Part shown: positions 1 to 25,979 of the stretch, piece by piece
Layout: each line of letters starts with the position of its first letter
How positions within the stretch are numbered: the first letter of the stretch is position 1
Source of the DNA: Anaeromyces robustus
Taxonomy: Eukaryota > Neocallimastigomycota > Neocallimastigomycetes > Neocallimastigales > Neocallimastigaceae
DNA: 64,000 nt
Reading direction: 5' to 3'
NCBI GenBank assembly: GCA_002104895.1
Contig: MCFG01000056.1
Span: forward strand, 1 to 64,000
The notes under the pieces: model-generated
Database searches by the model: none
Seen by the model: only the letters and a program-made list of their open reading frames with translations
What the model was told of the DNA's origin: nothing
Made by a program: the position numbers and the translations under genes

Positions 1-24
1 ATTAATATATTTATAAAAATTTAG

Positions 25-595
25 TCACCCAAATGTATATCCTTCAGGTAAAATATTTTTAATTCAAAAAATACAAAAACCATATAAGTATAAATAATTA
101 AAAATTTTCAATTCAAAATAATTAAATTAAGGCACTGTTTGTTTGAGTATATTAAATGAAGATCAGGTACATTATATATAATTTATAAATATGTTAATTC
201 ATAATATAATTTTTATATGTTATATTTATACTAAATATTTAAAACATTTAATATTTAAAGGATTGGAAACCAAGTATTACTATAAAAGATATTTTAACCG
301 GTATTCAAGTTTTATTAAATGAACCAAATCCAGACAGTCCAGCACAAGTAATTTATTTTATATATTAGTAATTATTATTTTATTGATATATATAAATATA
401 TATTAATATAATTTTTTATTATATTAGGAAAAAGCTTACTTTTTATATATGAAAGATAAAGAATCATATATTAAGCATGTAAAACAACAAGCTAAAGTTA
501 GTAACAATATAATTATTGATAATAAATTTTATAACAAATTTACTGAAACTTAAAATTTTTTTTAAAAAATATATTAACAGGAAAATGCTGAATAA
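25..595 (+). CDS. UBC9: SUMO-conjugating enzyme E2 (UBC9), 3' part
   Basis: This is the C-terminal part of the E2 enzyme that takes SUMO from the E1 and passes it to lysines on target proteins, mainly in the nucleus. Exons read at about 25-47, 132-166, 261-347, 428-496 and 581-595 join in frame. They give [71 protein letters not shown] and ENAE-stop. The Cys in GTVCLSIL is the catalytic cysteine, and the TI-D-L-GIQ-LL-EPNP-SPAQ block separates UBC9 from ubiquitin E2s. All four introns are GT..AG. The N-terminal half lies outside the window. Its 3' end faces the Aly/REF gene about 445 bp away. Confidence 0.85.
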
Positions 596-1039
596 TTTAT
601 ATAAAAATAATTATTTAAAATTTCAAAAGAAAAAAAACCAAACAAATATAATAATATAATAATAATAATAATAATAATAAATTTTAAAAAATACAATGAA
701 GTATATAAATGATTAAATAAAATATAAATAAAATAAAAAATAAAAAATAAAAAATAAATAAATAAATAAATAATAATTTATAAAATAAATAAAATTGAAA
801 GAATAAGAAATACTTTTAACTTTTAACACTAAAAGTTTTCATATATTTATTATGTATTATATTTCTTTGTTTTATAATGAAAAAATATTTTATTTATTTT
901 TATTATTAATAATATTGTTTAATGAATTAACGATATAAGTATATTGTGAATAAAGTTGTTAAATTATTTTGATACAAAATTGAAAAAAAAAATTATAAAA
1001 TAAATTTTAAAATATGAATTAATATAAATATTTGTTATT
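596..1039. other. Intergenic, between convergent gene ends
   Basis: A/T-only spacer between the convergent 3' ends of UBC9 and the Aly/REF gene. It holds short (AAT)n near 655-680 and (AAAT)n near 745-770. I see no coding exon or RNA gene. Confidence 0.6.
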
Positions 1040-2280
1040 TTAGTCATCTGTATTCATATAGGCATCCATTTCAGCATCAAGTTGTTCAGCAGACTTTTGT
1101 GGTTCTTTATTTTTATTAAAACGATTATTTCTGCGACCGTTATTTCTACAAATGTAAAAAAATACATTAGATAAAAAAATTAGTATTTACTAATAACACT
1201 ATTTGTTATTTAGAAATATATTGCATTATTGTCATTTACCTTCCATTGCCTCTTCTATTATTTCTTGAAGCAGCAGCACTAGAAGCAGTTGAAGATAAAA
1301 CAATTTCTATCTTCATTGATCTTCCATCAAGTGTAACTTTGTTATATTTATCTGAAGCACGTTTGGCATCACCTCTACGAACGAAAACAACTTGTCCAGA
1401 ACCTTATGAAAATATAACATTATTTCATATTAGAATACTTTTCAGTGTTTCTTATTAATAAATATACTACTAATAAACTACCTTTAGAACGACCATTTTG
1501 ATCATAATTTAAAGAAACTGAACGAATTGGACCAATGTCATTGAATAATTCCTGTTATTTGAGTTGTTGTTATTAATAGTAATATATCGATTTAATTTAG
1601 GTTATTAATTATTGGTATTAAATATTTCTTTCATGTGGTTAAAGTTTAAAAAAAAAAATAAAAAAACTGAGAAATATTTTTTATATAATAAACTAAATAA
1701 TCTATTTGAATTTTTATTGATCAGAGAAAAAAATCAATGTATTTTTTCTTTTTTATTTATTACTGAATTTGATCAAATAATATTTAACTATTATATTAAT
1801 ACTTTTTATATACTATTTAACATTAATAATGATTTCTTGGAAAGAAATTCATTATTTTAATTGAACAAATAAGTATTAAAAACTTTTTTTTTATCAAATA
1901 AAATACAATAGTAATACCCAAGAGTTATAAATATAACATTTTTTAACTCTTAAAACTATTTTCCAAACTAAATATACCAATGAAGATTTGTTTTAAATAA
2001 TTTAATTTAATATTCAAAATAAAAATTAACATATTTTATTTTTAATTGAAAAAAGACTCACTCTAAGATCTTTTTCAGTAACTTTGTATTCAAGATTTGA
2101 AATCATGATTTTTGATCCATCATCCCTATTTCTTCTTGTATTAGAATTTCTAGTACTTAAGCCACTTGAGAGTTTAGTTCCAGTACGACGACCTCCATTA
2201 TTAGTACGTCTTTGATTTCTTCTTCTAAGAGATTTTTTCTTAGAAATCATTTCATCAAGACTCATTCCTAATCCTTCCAT
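1040..2280 (-). CDS. YRA1: Aly/REF-type mRNA export adaptor
   Basis: Nuclear RNA-binding adaptor that links spliced mRNA and the TREX complex to the export receptor. Four exons on the minus strand, 2062-2280, 1482-1551, 1240-1402 and 1040-1145, total 558 nt and 185 aa with GT..AG introns. The N-terminus carries the UAP56-binding motif MSLDEMISKKK, followed by an Arg/Gly/Asn-rich stretch. A single RRM follows, with KIMISNLEYKVTEKDLR (RNP2), ELFNDIGPIRSVSLNYDQNGRSKG, and GSGQVVFVRRGDAKRA (RNP1). The protein then has a basic RGG/N tail and ends in a C-terminal box, AEQLDAEMDAYMNTDD, the second UAP56-binding motif. Domain order and length match the family. YRA1 is the yeast name. Confidence 0.9.
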
Positions 2281-3039
2281 TTTTATCTTTCTTTTTGTTT
2301 GTTTGTTTGTTTGTTTATTTATTTGTTATTATTATTTGTAAAAGAATAATATTCCTTTAATAAGATATAAATATAGTTTATTAAAACTCTTAAGGGTATT
2401 AGTTATTTATATAGAAGTATATTCGTAATTTTTATTTTTGATTTTCAATTATAAATTAGTTTATTTTTTTATTTATAAAATAAAAAAATATTAATGTTCA
2501 ATTAATCAAACAAAAATTTTGAATAAAAGAAAATTAAATTTTAAAATTATTATTTGTAACCTTTTTATACTATGATACTAATTTCCAATTTTTTATATTT
2601 GAATTAATGTATTTAAACACATTAAATTAAATATTGGAAATCTTATTGATTTAATATATTTTTATTTAATAACCATAATATATATTACATTTATTTATTA
2701 ATGTAATAAATATTACCCAATCATGAAAATATATATAATATTATTATATGTTTATAATATCAAATCATATTAAAATGTATATAAACCCCTTTTAGAAATT
2801 CATTTTTATTATGGATATGAATTATTTATTAATATTCCATAATTAATTATATATATAAATTATTATTTTTAACATATTTATTAGTTTTTATTATTAATTA
2901 TGTTACATATTGTTTTAAAATAATTAATTTTTATTATATTTTTAAATATTTACTATTAATATAGAATTATTAAATAATAAAAGTATTGAATAAATACTTT
3001 CAATAATATATTATTATTTTTATCATTTTTAACATTTTA
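2281..3039. other. Intergenic spacer upstream of the Aly/REF gene
   Basis: Separates the Aly/REF start from the downstream end of the Csf1 gene on the same strand. A (TTTG)n/(TTTA)n tract at about 2290-2325 sits directly 5' of the Aly/REF start codon. The rest is A/T-rich without an evident gene. Confidence 0.6.
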
Positions 3040-15285
<12,246 letters not shown>

Positions 15286-16314
15286 TTTTAATTATATTTA
15301 TATTATAATAAATAATCATTAAATAATAAAATACATATTTGTAAATATTTGTTATTTAGTTATAAAAAATAATTGGAAAAAATTTAATCTCAAAAAAATT
15401 AATATAAATTTATTTTTTAATTTATTACAACTTAAATTTTTATAAATTTTATTCCATATTATATAAACGAATACAATATTTAATTTACATATTAAGAATG
15501 TTTAATCTTTTGGTTTTATTCAGCTATTAATATGATATTTATAATATCAACTGTAAAATCATTATAATAAATTATGGAATAACTTTAATATATAAGCGAA
15601 TAAAAAATGTACAAAAATAATTGGGAAAAAAAATTTACAAAAAAAAAGTAATACAATAACAATTAAAATTATAAATGATAATAATAATAATATAATAATA
15701 ATGATAATACCAATAATATAATAATATTTATAATAATAAAAAAGTAATAACTAAAAAACAGAATTCAAATTTACAATTCATAATTAAAGTGAGTTTATAA
15801 TTCAAAATTTAATAATTTTTATGTAAATTTTGTATTTTTGGATTAAAACATCAAATAAACCTATATAATATTTGATTGATGGATGATTATGAAATTATTA
15901 ATATTATATATATATATATAATATTAAATATTTTTTAATATTAGTAATTTATTAAATAATAAAAGTAATACTACAAGATTTTATATTAATTATAAATAAT
16001 AAATATTATTAGATTGTATAATATTATTACCCATTCAATATACATTAATATTAAAAATATTGATATATATATTAATATTAAAAAATTAATAAATATAGAT
16101 ATAATAATTATATAAGTATTCATAATTATCGGATATTTTTTAAAATTATATTATGAAAAAAAATTATTATTAATATCCAATAATTTTTTTGACATAATTT
16201 ATTATTTTTACTTTATTCAATTTTATTCTTTTTATATAAAATTAACTTTAGAATTTTTGAAATCATACTCATAAATAATGAAAATAAGAAATAATAAAAA
16301 GCATAAGTCTTAAC
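15286..16314. other. Divergent intergenic region
   Basis: About 1 kb between the divergent starts of the Csf1 and CFAP92-like genes, so it should hold both promoters. It is A/T-rich with short (AT)n and (AAT)n tracts. No motif could be assigned with confidence. Confidence 0.5.
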
Positions 16315-19300
16315 ATGTTAAATGCAAAAACTGAATTAGATGATAGTAAATTAGTCATTAATTCACATTCATTACGGATGAATGTGAATATTGATTATTT
16401 TATTGAAAAAGGTAAAAAATAAATATTTTTTATTTTTTATAATTATATTTCAAATATCTATTCTAATATATTATATATTTAATAATTAGACATTCTTGTT
16501 AATGGTGAAGTAAAGACAAAAGAAGAGATAGAAGAAGAAAATAAAAAAGAAAGTAAAAAGAGTAAAAATAAAAGCAAAACTTCAAAACATAATAAGTCTA
16601 TTAGTAGATCTAGTAAAACAAGTAAGACAAGTGATAAGAAGAAAAAAAAAGTCGATAAATATGAAGATGATTCAAGTTATTATTTTTCATATACAATTGC
16701 TGGTAAAATTGAAGGAGAAGTATGTAAATATATAACAAGAAAATAATTAGTTATAACTGAATTAATCAATTTTTTTAATTATTGATTTTAACATAATACA
16801 AAATAGACTGATGTTGTTCAATATTCAAATTCAACATATTCAACATTTCATGATATAGATGTTAATATTGTATGTATAATAGTATTATGTTATAATAGTA
16901 TAATGATATACTTTTTCAAATATTAAAATTAATATATTATATAATTAAAAATAACGAAAGGATTTTTTAAAAAATTTTTATGATAAACAAGTTGAAATTA
17001 AAATTTGGAAATTAATTCCTAATAATGAAAATAAATCAATTTCTGATGAATATATATATAAACAAATACGAACTAAAAGATTAATAAATAGTAGAAAGAG
17101 TAGTTTCCTTCAAAATCAATTTAAGTCATCGATGAATCGACCAACAACAAATTCATTTTTAAGCAATTCAATTAAAGAGAATAAAAATGAGGATAATATT
17201 GTTGAAATGAATGATGATATTTCGAATCAGTCTTCATTAGTAAATTATAATTTTTCGTTGATTCCAATAAAACCTGTATATGATAGTTTACAACAATTAA
17301 ATATCCAATTTAGCAACATTCGTAGTTCATTCTCAATTCCAAATTCAAAAATTAGAAATATTAATAATAATATTAAATTATCAAATAATAATGAGCAACT
17401 AAAAAATAATAAACATTTGAATCGTCAATATAATATTAATAATTTTTATGGAATTAACGATATGTTTGGAAATAATAATATTAACTTTTTTACCGGTGAT
17501 TATATTAATGAATTTAATAATACTGTTCATATAAGGCCACATCCACATCATTTCTTGATACCTGAAAAAGCATCAAGATTCTTTGGTTCTAATACAAAGC
17601 CAGAATCGCATAAACGATCATCATCAAAATCTCAAACAAGAAATGGTAAAAAAGGAAATAATAATTCAAACAAGAATAAATCTAGTAAATATAAGGATTC
17701 AGATGACGAATATTATAGTGATTCTGATTATGATAGTGATTTAGATACATACAAAGGAAAAAATAGTAAAATGAACAAAAAGAAAAAAGAAAAAAAAGAT
17801 AAAAAATATAAAAAAGATAAAAAAGATAATAAAGATAATAAAGAAAAAACTCAAAATAATAAATATAAAAGAAGTTCAAAATATTTAACTGGTAAAAATA
17901 AAATTAACGAAAAAGGAACAGGGAAAGAAAAAGGGAAACTAAAAGGAAAAAATAAAGATAAATCATCTAACAAAAAAAATGATGATCAATATGAATTAAT
18001 TTGGAAATCTACATTTGATATCTACAAATTATTTTTTGATGATATTGAAATAGAAAAAACGTAAAATATTTCAAATATTCTTTTTTTTTTAAATTATAAA
18101 AACTTTACTTAACATATAGATTATTTTTAATTATTTTAATATAAAAAAAGATTGGAATATCCATTAGGTGAAATTAAACATTTTGGATTTAAATTAACTC
18201 TTTCAGAGCCATTACTATCTTCTAATCAAAGAAAATTGTAATATACTGTTTTATTAAATTTCTTTTTAAATTTATATATATAAAAAAAATATTATTAATA
18301 TATATAATAATTTAATAAATATAGTTTAAATCCAATTGCTATCGAAATTGTATCAGCTAAGTCAATGCCTCCTAAACCATGTACAACCAACATTAATTAT
18401 GCAATGGTTGCTCCAACGTAATATATATATAAATTAAATAATATAAGATAAAAATGTTAATGTATTAAAAAACAATATATATAGATATTGCAAATTTTCT
18501 TTTTTTGATTCAGAAAAAGAATATAAATGTTATGAAGAGCATCGTCAGGAAAATAATAAAATAATATTTAATTCTGTTCATCTTTTATTAAGTGGTCATA
18601 TAAAAGAAGAAGAACTTTTTGATATTTTATTATATAAAAAACTTAATATAGAGGTAATATATATTAAGTTTTTTAGTATATATTATTAAATTTTTTATAG
18701 TTTGATTCATTTATTATTTATTTATATGATAAATATTATAAATAATTTTATTAAAAATAATATCAGATTCATGATAGAGATTACGAAGTACCTAAAGAAA
18801 AAAAATATATTTCAAATAGTAAGAAATAAATATTTTAAAAATTTAAAATGTATATGAAACTAATTTTTTTATTATGTCAGAATTTGATTATATTGATAGT
18901 TATAGAACTACATATATACCCAATGTTATCTATGGTGTTGCTTCTTATTGTAAATATTTATATAAAACAATTATTTATTTATTTATTTATTACATAAATA
19001 AATATATTAAAATAATAAATACTAATTAATTAATAAAAATTATAGCTTTAGCACCTCTAGTTACAGGAGTTAAAGAATTAACACTGATTTCACCTGTAGA
19101 AACAAACTTTCACCATAAAGGTAAAATAATTATTAATAATTAAAATTAATGATTAATAATAATTAAAATTAAAAAATAGTATATTAATATATAATTATAT
19201 ATAATTATTTATTTAATAAAAGATAAAGGTTCTGACTTTGTAAATACAGTGAATTACATTGAATATGGGACTTCTCTTAAAATAAAAGTATCATTAGCTT

Positions 19301-20891
19301 ATCCAATAATTAAAAATATAATAACAAATATAAATGAAATAACAAATTTTGATTTCTCAAGAATCATTATTATAGCAGAGTATGTATTAATAATGAATAT
19401 TTATAATATAATTTTAATTTAACATTAATATTATAATTCTTATATAATAATATATATATAAATATTCTTAATTAAATTATAAATTTATGTAGTAAATCAG
19501 AAAATCAAAATATCATAAAATTAATAAGAATTATAAATGAATTTAATATTAAAGAATTTTTCAAATTCGAATTAAAACAAAGTAAAAAAAATGAATTGAA
19601 TGAAAACAAACCTGGAAAAAAGGATGGTGATAATTCAAAATCTAAAAATAAATCCGATAATGATAAAACAAAAAGTTATACAAATAAAAAAATTTCAAAA
19701 ATAAATAAAGATATAGAAGACGATAAAATACAAAGTATTAATAGTATTTATGACAGTTTTAATAATAATAAAACAAGCAATAATTCAATAGATTTTATTG
19801 AAAACTTTGATATAGAAGCATTTAGAATTGATAAGAATTTATTAGATGATCCTGAATTAGTATGTATAATATAAAATAAAAAAGTAAAATAAGATAAAAT
19901 AGTAAAATAATTATAATATATAAATATTTTAATTACATATTTTATATATTTTTGATATTTATAATAAATTAGGGAATAATTACTGGATTTCATATATATG
20001 ATCAAGAACAGCACATTATATTTTTAGAAGGTCCGATAAAAATTCTTCAAAATATAAGAGATATTTTAAATTCAAAGTATGCTATATATTTACATATCCA
20101 ATATTATATGTTAAATATTTATTAAAAGTCACTAACATAATTTATCATATATTTATTTAGTGATTTTATAAAATTTAAAACCTTTCATTCACCAAAACTT
20201 ACTTTTTACAAAAGAATATGGTCATCATCCTATATAGCTCCAATATATATAAATTTAAACAATAGTATTAAATCATTATTGAATTTAAATAACACTTTTT
20301 TAAAATGTCACACTCCAAAAATTTCTTTAGAAACTATAAAATTACTTAATATGGTAATATATGTGTTATAAAAATTATTATCTTATTTTAAGTAAAATTA
20401 ATAAAATAAAAGATAGATAGAAATTAATTTATATATATATATATATATACATCTATTTAATAAGTAAGAATCTAATCAATTATATTTTCTTCTTTTAATT
20501 GTTTAATTAATTAATATTATGAAAAATATTATATATAAATAGATTATTGAATGTAATTCAATGGAAGAAGTCAATTCAAAATTATTATTTCCGTCATATG
20601 AACAATTAAGTTCACTAATAGGATATTTAGGAAATAATGTTACAGCATATGAAATTCTATTACAATTAAATACCCTTAAAGAGCAATGTATACCTTCTTT
20701 TTATACCCCAAACATTGTAGAAGAATCTGTTGTATTACCTCAAAAGAAAGAAAAAATTAATAATTATAAAAGGGTTGATAATATGAATTACTTATATATG
20801 GAATTAATTAAGAAAAAACTTAATAGAGAACCTAATTATGTCAGACAAAATATTGTATATAATCATATAATTATATTAATAATTTTATTTG

Positions 20892-20950
<59 letters not shown>

Positions 20951-21351
20951 TAAACAATTATAATAAGAATAATAAATAATATTAAATAATAATAATAATA
21001 AATAAATAAATAAATAGAAATATGTATAAAATATTTATTTTTATTTATATATAAATATATATAATAGGATAAATTTCATGGATTGCCAAGTCACCAAAGG
21101 GAAAGAGTATATGGAAATGAAGGAATTCCATACAATTATAGTATTCAATATTTGAATAGTTCAGAATTAAAGAAAAAAATGTTACAAGAAGAATATTCAA
21201 AAGTAATATTATTCAATATAAATTTTAATTTTATATAATATTCAATTCTAATTTTTTTTTTTTTTAATTGAAACATGAATATCTTTTCTTTTTTTAATAC
21301 GGTTGTTACCAATTTCCGCCAGTATATAAAAATTCTAATACATTCCTATAA
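16315..21351 (+). CDS. CFAP92: CFAP92-like flagella-associated protein
   Basis: Sixteen exons (16315-16411, 16490-16719, 16807-16869, 16961-18060, 18151-18237, then shorter ones to 21068-21202) join in one frame and total 3,303 nt, about 1,100 aa; a short last exon at 21301-21351 is possible. Order: an N-terminal part with a Lys/Ser-rich insert, then SYYFSYTIAGKIEGE..TDVVQYSN resembling DUF4550. A disordered basic exon (poly-Lys/Asp) follows, then HFGFKLTLSEPLL..LNPIAIEIVSAKSMPP and a C2-like region (GHIKEEELFDILL, IEIHDRDYEVP, VIYGVASYSLAPLVTGVKELTL). Near the C-terminus is GIITGFHIYDQEQHIIFLEGP. This order resembles CFAP92/KIAA1257 as I recall it; I could not align. It would act in the flagellar axoneme of zoospores. 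The identification is moderate, the gene itself well supported. Confidence 0.6.
20892..20950. repeat. (AAT)n microsatellite in a CFAP92-like intron
   Basis: About 19 AAT units between the exon ending near 20854 and the exon starting near 21068. It creates a false poly-Asn tail if the preceding exon is read through. Confidence 0.85.
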
Positions 21352-21690
21352 TAAAAAATACAATTCACAAAATTTTGAAATTTATAATTCAAATTCATAA
21401 TCTAAAAATAATAAAATTATTAAAATGTATACATAAATTTTTTATTAAAATGTATTATAAAATTTTTTTTTATTATTTATTAAAATTAAAATCTTAAAAA
21501 TAAAAAAAATAATAATAAAATTTAATAAAAAAATTGAATATTATAAAATTATAATTATAATAAGAAATAATAATATAATAATAATAAATAATAGTAATAA
21601 TAATAATAATAATAGTAATAATATGAATTGCAAAGTGAATATATAATAGAATTTAATTCTTAATATTTCAATTATTAATTATTTTAAAAC
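21352..21690. other. Short spacer between same-strand genes
   Basis: About 340 bp of A/T with small (AAT)n stretches between the end of the CFAP92-like gene and the start of the Sgf73-like gene. No exon seen. Confidence 0.5.
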
Positions 21691-22175
21691 ATGGGAAAGC
21701 ATTCACATGATATACCTTGGAAAAAATATAAAGAAATTCTTGATTTTGAGGGTTAATATTTTAATATTAATTAAAATGAATATTTGTTTTGAATTATTTA
21801 AATAGAATGATAGTTTAAAAACATTATATTATTGTATACTTTAATTCTTAATTAAAATAATTAAAATAAAATACGAAAAAGTAAAATAAATAAAATAGAA
21901 TAGAATATAAGATCATAATAAAAATTATGATTTTTTTTTTTATAATAATTTTATGATATTAATTATAAATTTTTCTCTTTTAAATAACATATATTAATTT
22001 AATTAAAATAATCACAATTAAATTTAAATATTATAAATGTAATATTGATTATATTATAATAGAACCTATAGAAAGGAAATTTATTAAAGGTAATTTAATA
22101 ATTTTTTTTTTTTTTCTTCATAGAATAGATATTTATATTATTAATCCTTTTTTTTAATAATTTAATATACACTTT

Positions 22176-22215
<40 letters not shown>

Positions 22216-22846
22216 TTTTTATATAATTTTAAATTATAAAAGATAAAACGAAATCGGAACTAGAATACTCAGTTCTTTTGGAAGATAATATCCTTTTATT
22301 ATAAAATTAATTAAATTATTAAAATGATATATTTTAACCGAAATTCTTTTATAAAATGAATAAATATTTAATTATTTATTAATTATCATGCAATATTTAT
22401 TCCTTAACTTCACAGTATTAACACAAGAAAATTTTTAATATACCATTAGAAGATGAATATGTTGTTGTTTCCTGTAATAATTGTAAAAAACCAGTTTTAC
22501 AAAGTGCATTATTATACCATTTAGGTAATTGTCTATTATTAAATACATTAATAATAAATAATGAAAATAATAAATTTGGACTTAAAAATGAATTAAAATT
22601 TTAATTTATATTTCTTTTTTATAGAAAATTGCAAAAAAATTAAAAAGTTACAAGAAGATGGACCATTAAAAAAAGATATACAATTTGGATTATTTTTTGC
22701 TTCAAAACCACTTCCAGTTATAAAGCAGAAAAAAAATAAGAAAAGAAAATTAAATGAAGGTAAAAAATTAATTTAAATTAATATTTATTAATGAAAGAAA
22801 AAAAAAAAAATATATATATATATATATATAATATTTATTAATATTA

Positions 22847-22934
<88 letters not shown>

Positions 22935-23436
22935 TGGTCAGCCTATAGAAAAAGAAACAAAAGCATCTGGAAAAGATGAAACAGTGAAAGAAAAGAAAAG
23001 ATCAAAAGATAATGATAATGCTAAAAAACCAAATAAGAAAAAGAAAGGTTTAAAAATATATATAATTTTTTTTGATAATATTTAAATATATTAATAAAAA
23101 TTATTATAATATTTAATAAATAAATAATATAATATTAAATAATTATAATGATTCAGGTCCAATTGATTTAGATAAGCAATGTGGTGTTATGACAGAAAAT
23201 GGTACAATATGTACTCGTTCATTGACATGTAAGATTCATTCAGTTTCAGCTAAACGTGCTGTACAGGGAAGATCTCAAGATTATGATACATTATATAGAG
23301 CAACAAGTAGATTAAAAGGTGAAATTTTAATTGTATTATATATTATAATTACTCTTTGATCTATACACAACAATTATTATTGTTGTTGTTGTTGTTGTTG
23401 TTGTTGTTAATCCTTTTTTTTTTTTTTTTTTTTTTG

Positions 23437-23468
<32 letters not shown>

Positions 23469-23767
23469 TAATTATTATTATTAATATAGAAATGGCAGCA
23501 AATCAATTAGCAAATTCTATGGCAAAACAGAAAAAAGATGCTAAGGCAGCTGCAACTCGAAAAGCTTTAAAAGATGCAGCAGAAGCTGCAGCAAACGCTG
23601 CTACCTTAGCTGCAGGTTTAGAATTACCAACAAATTCAGATGAAGAAGCAGAAGCTGTATATAATGTTATTAAATATCATCGACCGAATCCACTTTATAT
23701 TAAAAATGCTTTTTCATTGAGAAGAAGATTAAATATGCTACAATTACGTGAAGAATTTTGTTCCTAA
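21691..23767 (+). CDS. SGF73: Sgf73/ataxin-7-like SAGA subunit (SCA7 domain)
   Basis: Subunit that anchors the histone H2B deubiquitinase module to the SAGA coactivator. The start exon ([20 protein letters not shown], 21691-21751) is followed by a small exon at 22063-22089 and others. The N-terminal zinc-binding element reads [30 protein letters not shown] (two Cys, His, Cys). A Lys-rich linker follows. The SCA7 domain at about 23155-23317 reads [41 protein letters not shown], with its Cys/Cys/Cys/His set intact. The last exon (about 23490-23767) has an Ala-rich helix and the tail [20 protein letters not shown]. Exon joins between 22240 and 22440 are uncertain because no clean donor is visible there. 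Confidence 0.85.
22853..22933. repeat. (TAA)n followed by poly-A next to a splice acceptor
   Basis: About 16 TAA units, then a run of nearly 30 A that ends in the AG acceptor of the [10 protein letters not shown] exon of the Sgf73-like gene. The intron therefore has poly-A where a polypyrimidine tract would be expected. Confidence 0.8.
23372..23470. repeat. Compound TTG / poly-T / TTTTG repeat
   Basis: In the last intron of the Sgf73-like gene: about 10 TTG units, a poly-T run of about 20, then about six TTTTG units. The tract is G-containing on this strand, unlike most repeats in the window. Confidence 0.85.
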
Positions 23768-24600
23768 ATTTTTGATTATAATAAATTTTAAAATAATTTT
23801 TGCAACATTAAATATATAAATAATATATAATATATGAAAAATATGAAAATGAAAATATATATACAAAATATACAATATATATAAAATATATATCACCAAT
23901 ACAAGAGAATTATTAAATTAAATATATAATATATATATATATATATATTTATATAATATTTTGTTATTTTCTTTTTATTTTTTATTTTTAATTTTTTTTT
24001 TTCTATTTTATTTTTATTTCTATTTTTTTAACATAATTTATTAATCATTTCATTATTAATTTCTTTTATATATTTCATTTTTTCTTAAGAAAGAAAAAAA
24101 AAATTTTTTATAATTTTTTTTTTATTCAAATATTTAAAGTATCAATTTTTTTTATTTTTTATTCTTTATTTTTCTTATCTTTTTATATTATCAATTATAA
24201 ATATAATATACATAATTATATAGAATCTATCAATACAATATTTATTTTTTAATATATATGTTATAATAAATAAAAATAAAAATAAAAATAAAGTTATTAC
24301 AAGAATTATAATACAAAATAATAATAAAAAAAAAAAACTTCATGATTGATTAATTTTATCTTTTTTAATTCAATTTGTAAAAACAAATAGAATTATATTT
24401 TTTTTCTATGGATATCCTTTATAGATATAACGATATAATGAAAATAAAAACAAAACTAAATTAAAAAAAAAAACAATCATCTATATATAAATTTAATAAA
24501 AATTGAATATATATTTCTTTATATTAAAAGAAATACAAATTCATCTATATAAAAAGAGCTATATAATTAACTATTTTTATTATATATTTATTTATTATTT

Positions 24601-24636
<36 letters not shown>

Positions 24637-24959
24637 TTTTTTATTTATATTTATTTATTTGTTTATTTATATATATTTTTTTATTTTATATTTATATTTT
24701 GTATTATAATTATTATTATTTTATATATTTTTATATTTTTATTTCTTTATCTTATATTTATTTTTTATTTATTTATTTATCCTTTAATTACTTGTTTATT
24801 TGTATTTATTATTGTATAATTAAATATATATATAATATATAAAAATGTTATTTTTCATTTTAGTTATTATTTTTTTTTCTTTCTTTCTTTTCTTTTTTTT
24901 TTTTCCTTTCGTTTTTTACTTTTGTCTCTTTAACTTTTTCTTTCTTTCTTTTTTTTCTT

Positions 24960-24990
<31 letters not shown>

Positions 24991-25785
24991 GTATAAGGAT
25001 GTGAATTTAAATAAATATATATTATTTTATATTACTTATTTTTTTTTTTTTTTATTTCAATTTTAAAAATATTTACTAACTATTTTATACATTATTTAAA
25101 TGATTTTAAAAGAATAAATATTATTATTATACTGAGTTATATTAAATTTTATATTTTATTAGATACGATAAAAACAAATAATAATATTATTAGAAATATA
25201 ATAATTTTTTATATATATTAAAATGTATATATTACATTATATTATTTACAATTTCAATATTTTTTTTTTTTTATTTAAAAAATAAAATATTATTTTTTAA
25301 ATATTATTTCTAAAAATATTATTATTATTATAATTATTATTAATTAGATTAAAATTTATACAAAAGGAAAAAAAAAAAAAAAATAAAAAGAAAAAGAAAA
25401 AGAAAAAAAAATATATATATATAAAAAAAATAAATAAAAAAAAATTAAGAAATTAAATTTAATGAAAATAAGAAATGGAAATATTAGTAATAAAAATAAA
25501 TAATAATAACGAAATTATAAAAAAAAAAATTATATAAATATATAAAAGATATAATTTATTTTATTATAATATTATATCTATATATAATTTTTCTTATTTC
25601 TTTTTATTATTATTATATTTTACTCTATTATATTATATGTTTATTTTTTTTTTTTTTTTTTTTTATTAAAAAAAAAAAAAAGTATATATATATATATATT
25701 TGATTACTATCTTTCTTTCTAAAGGTATTAATATTTATTAAATGAAATAATGATAAATAAATAAAAATATTAATTTTTATGATAA
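23768..25785. other. Intergenic low-complexity DNA between convergent genes
   Basis: Two kilobases between the 3' ends of the Sgf73-like gene and Not1. It is almost entirely A/T with (TTTA)n near 24600-24640, poly-T runs near 24960-24990 and poly-A runs near 25365-25410. Open frames here are biased Phe/Ile/Tyr translations of the repeats. No gene seen. Confidence 0.6.
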
Positions 25786-25935
25786 TTATGATTTTCTTGA
25801 AACACTAAGAACAACATTGTTGAATATTTCTTCAATCTCCGGGGCACATTTAATAAAGTTTTTATGGTCCCAGAATTTGTATTTTTGATTTTTAATTAAT
25901 TCAATGAATGTAAATAGTAATCCCCTATAATTATT

Positions 25936-25979
<44 letters not shown>

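Noticed and set aside
1612-1860. 82-codon open frame on the plus strand
   Set aside because: It lies inside the large first intron of the Aly/REF gene on the opposite strand and has random A/T composition.
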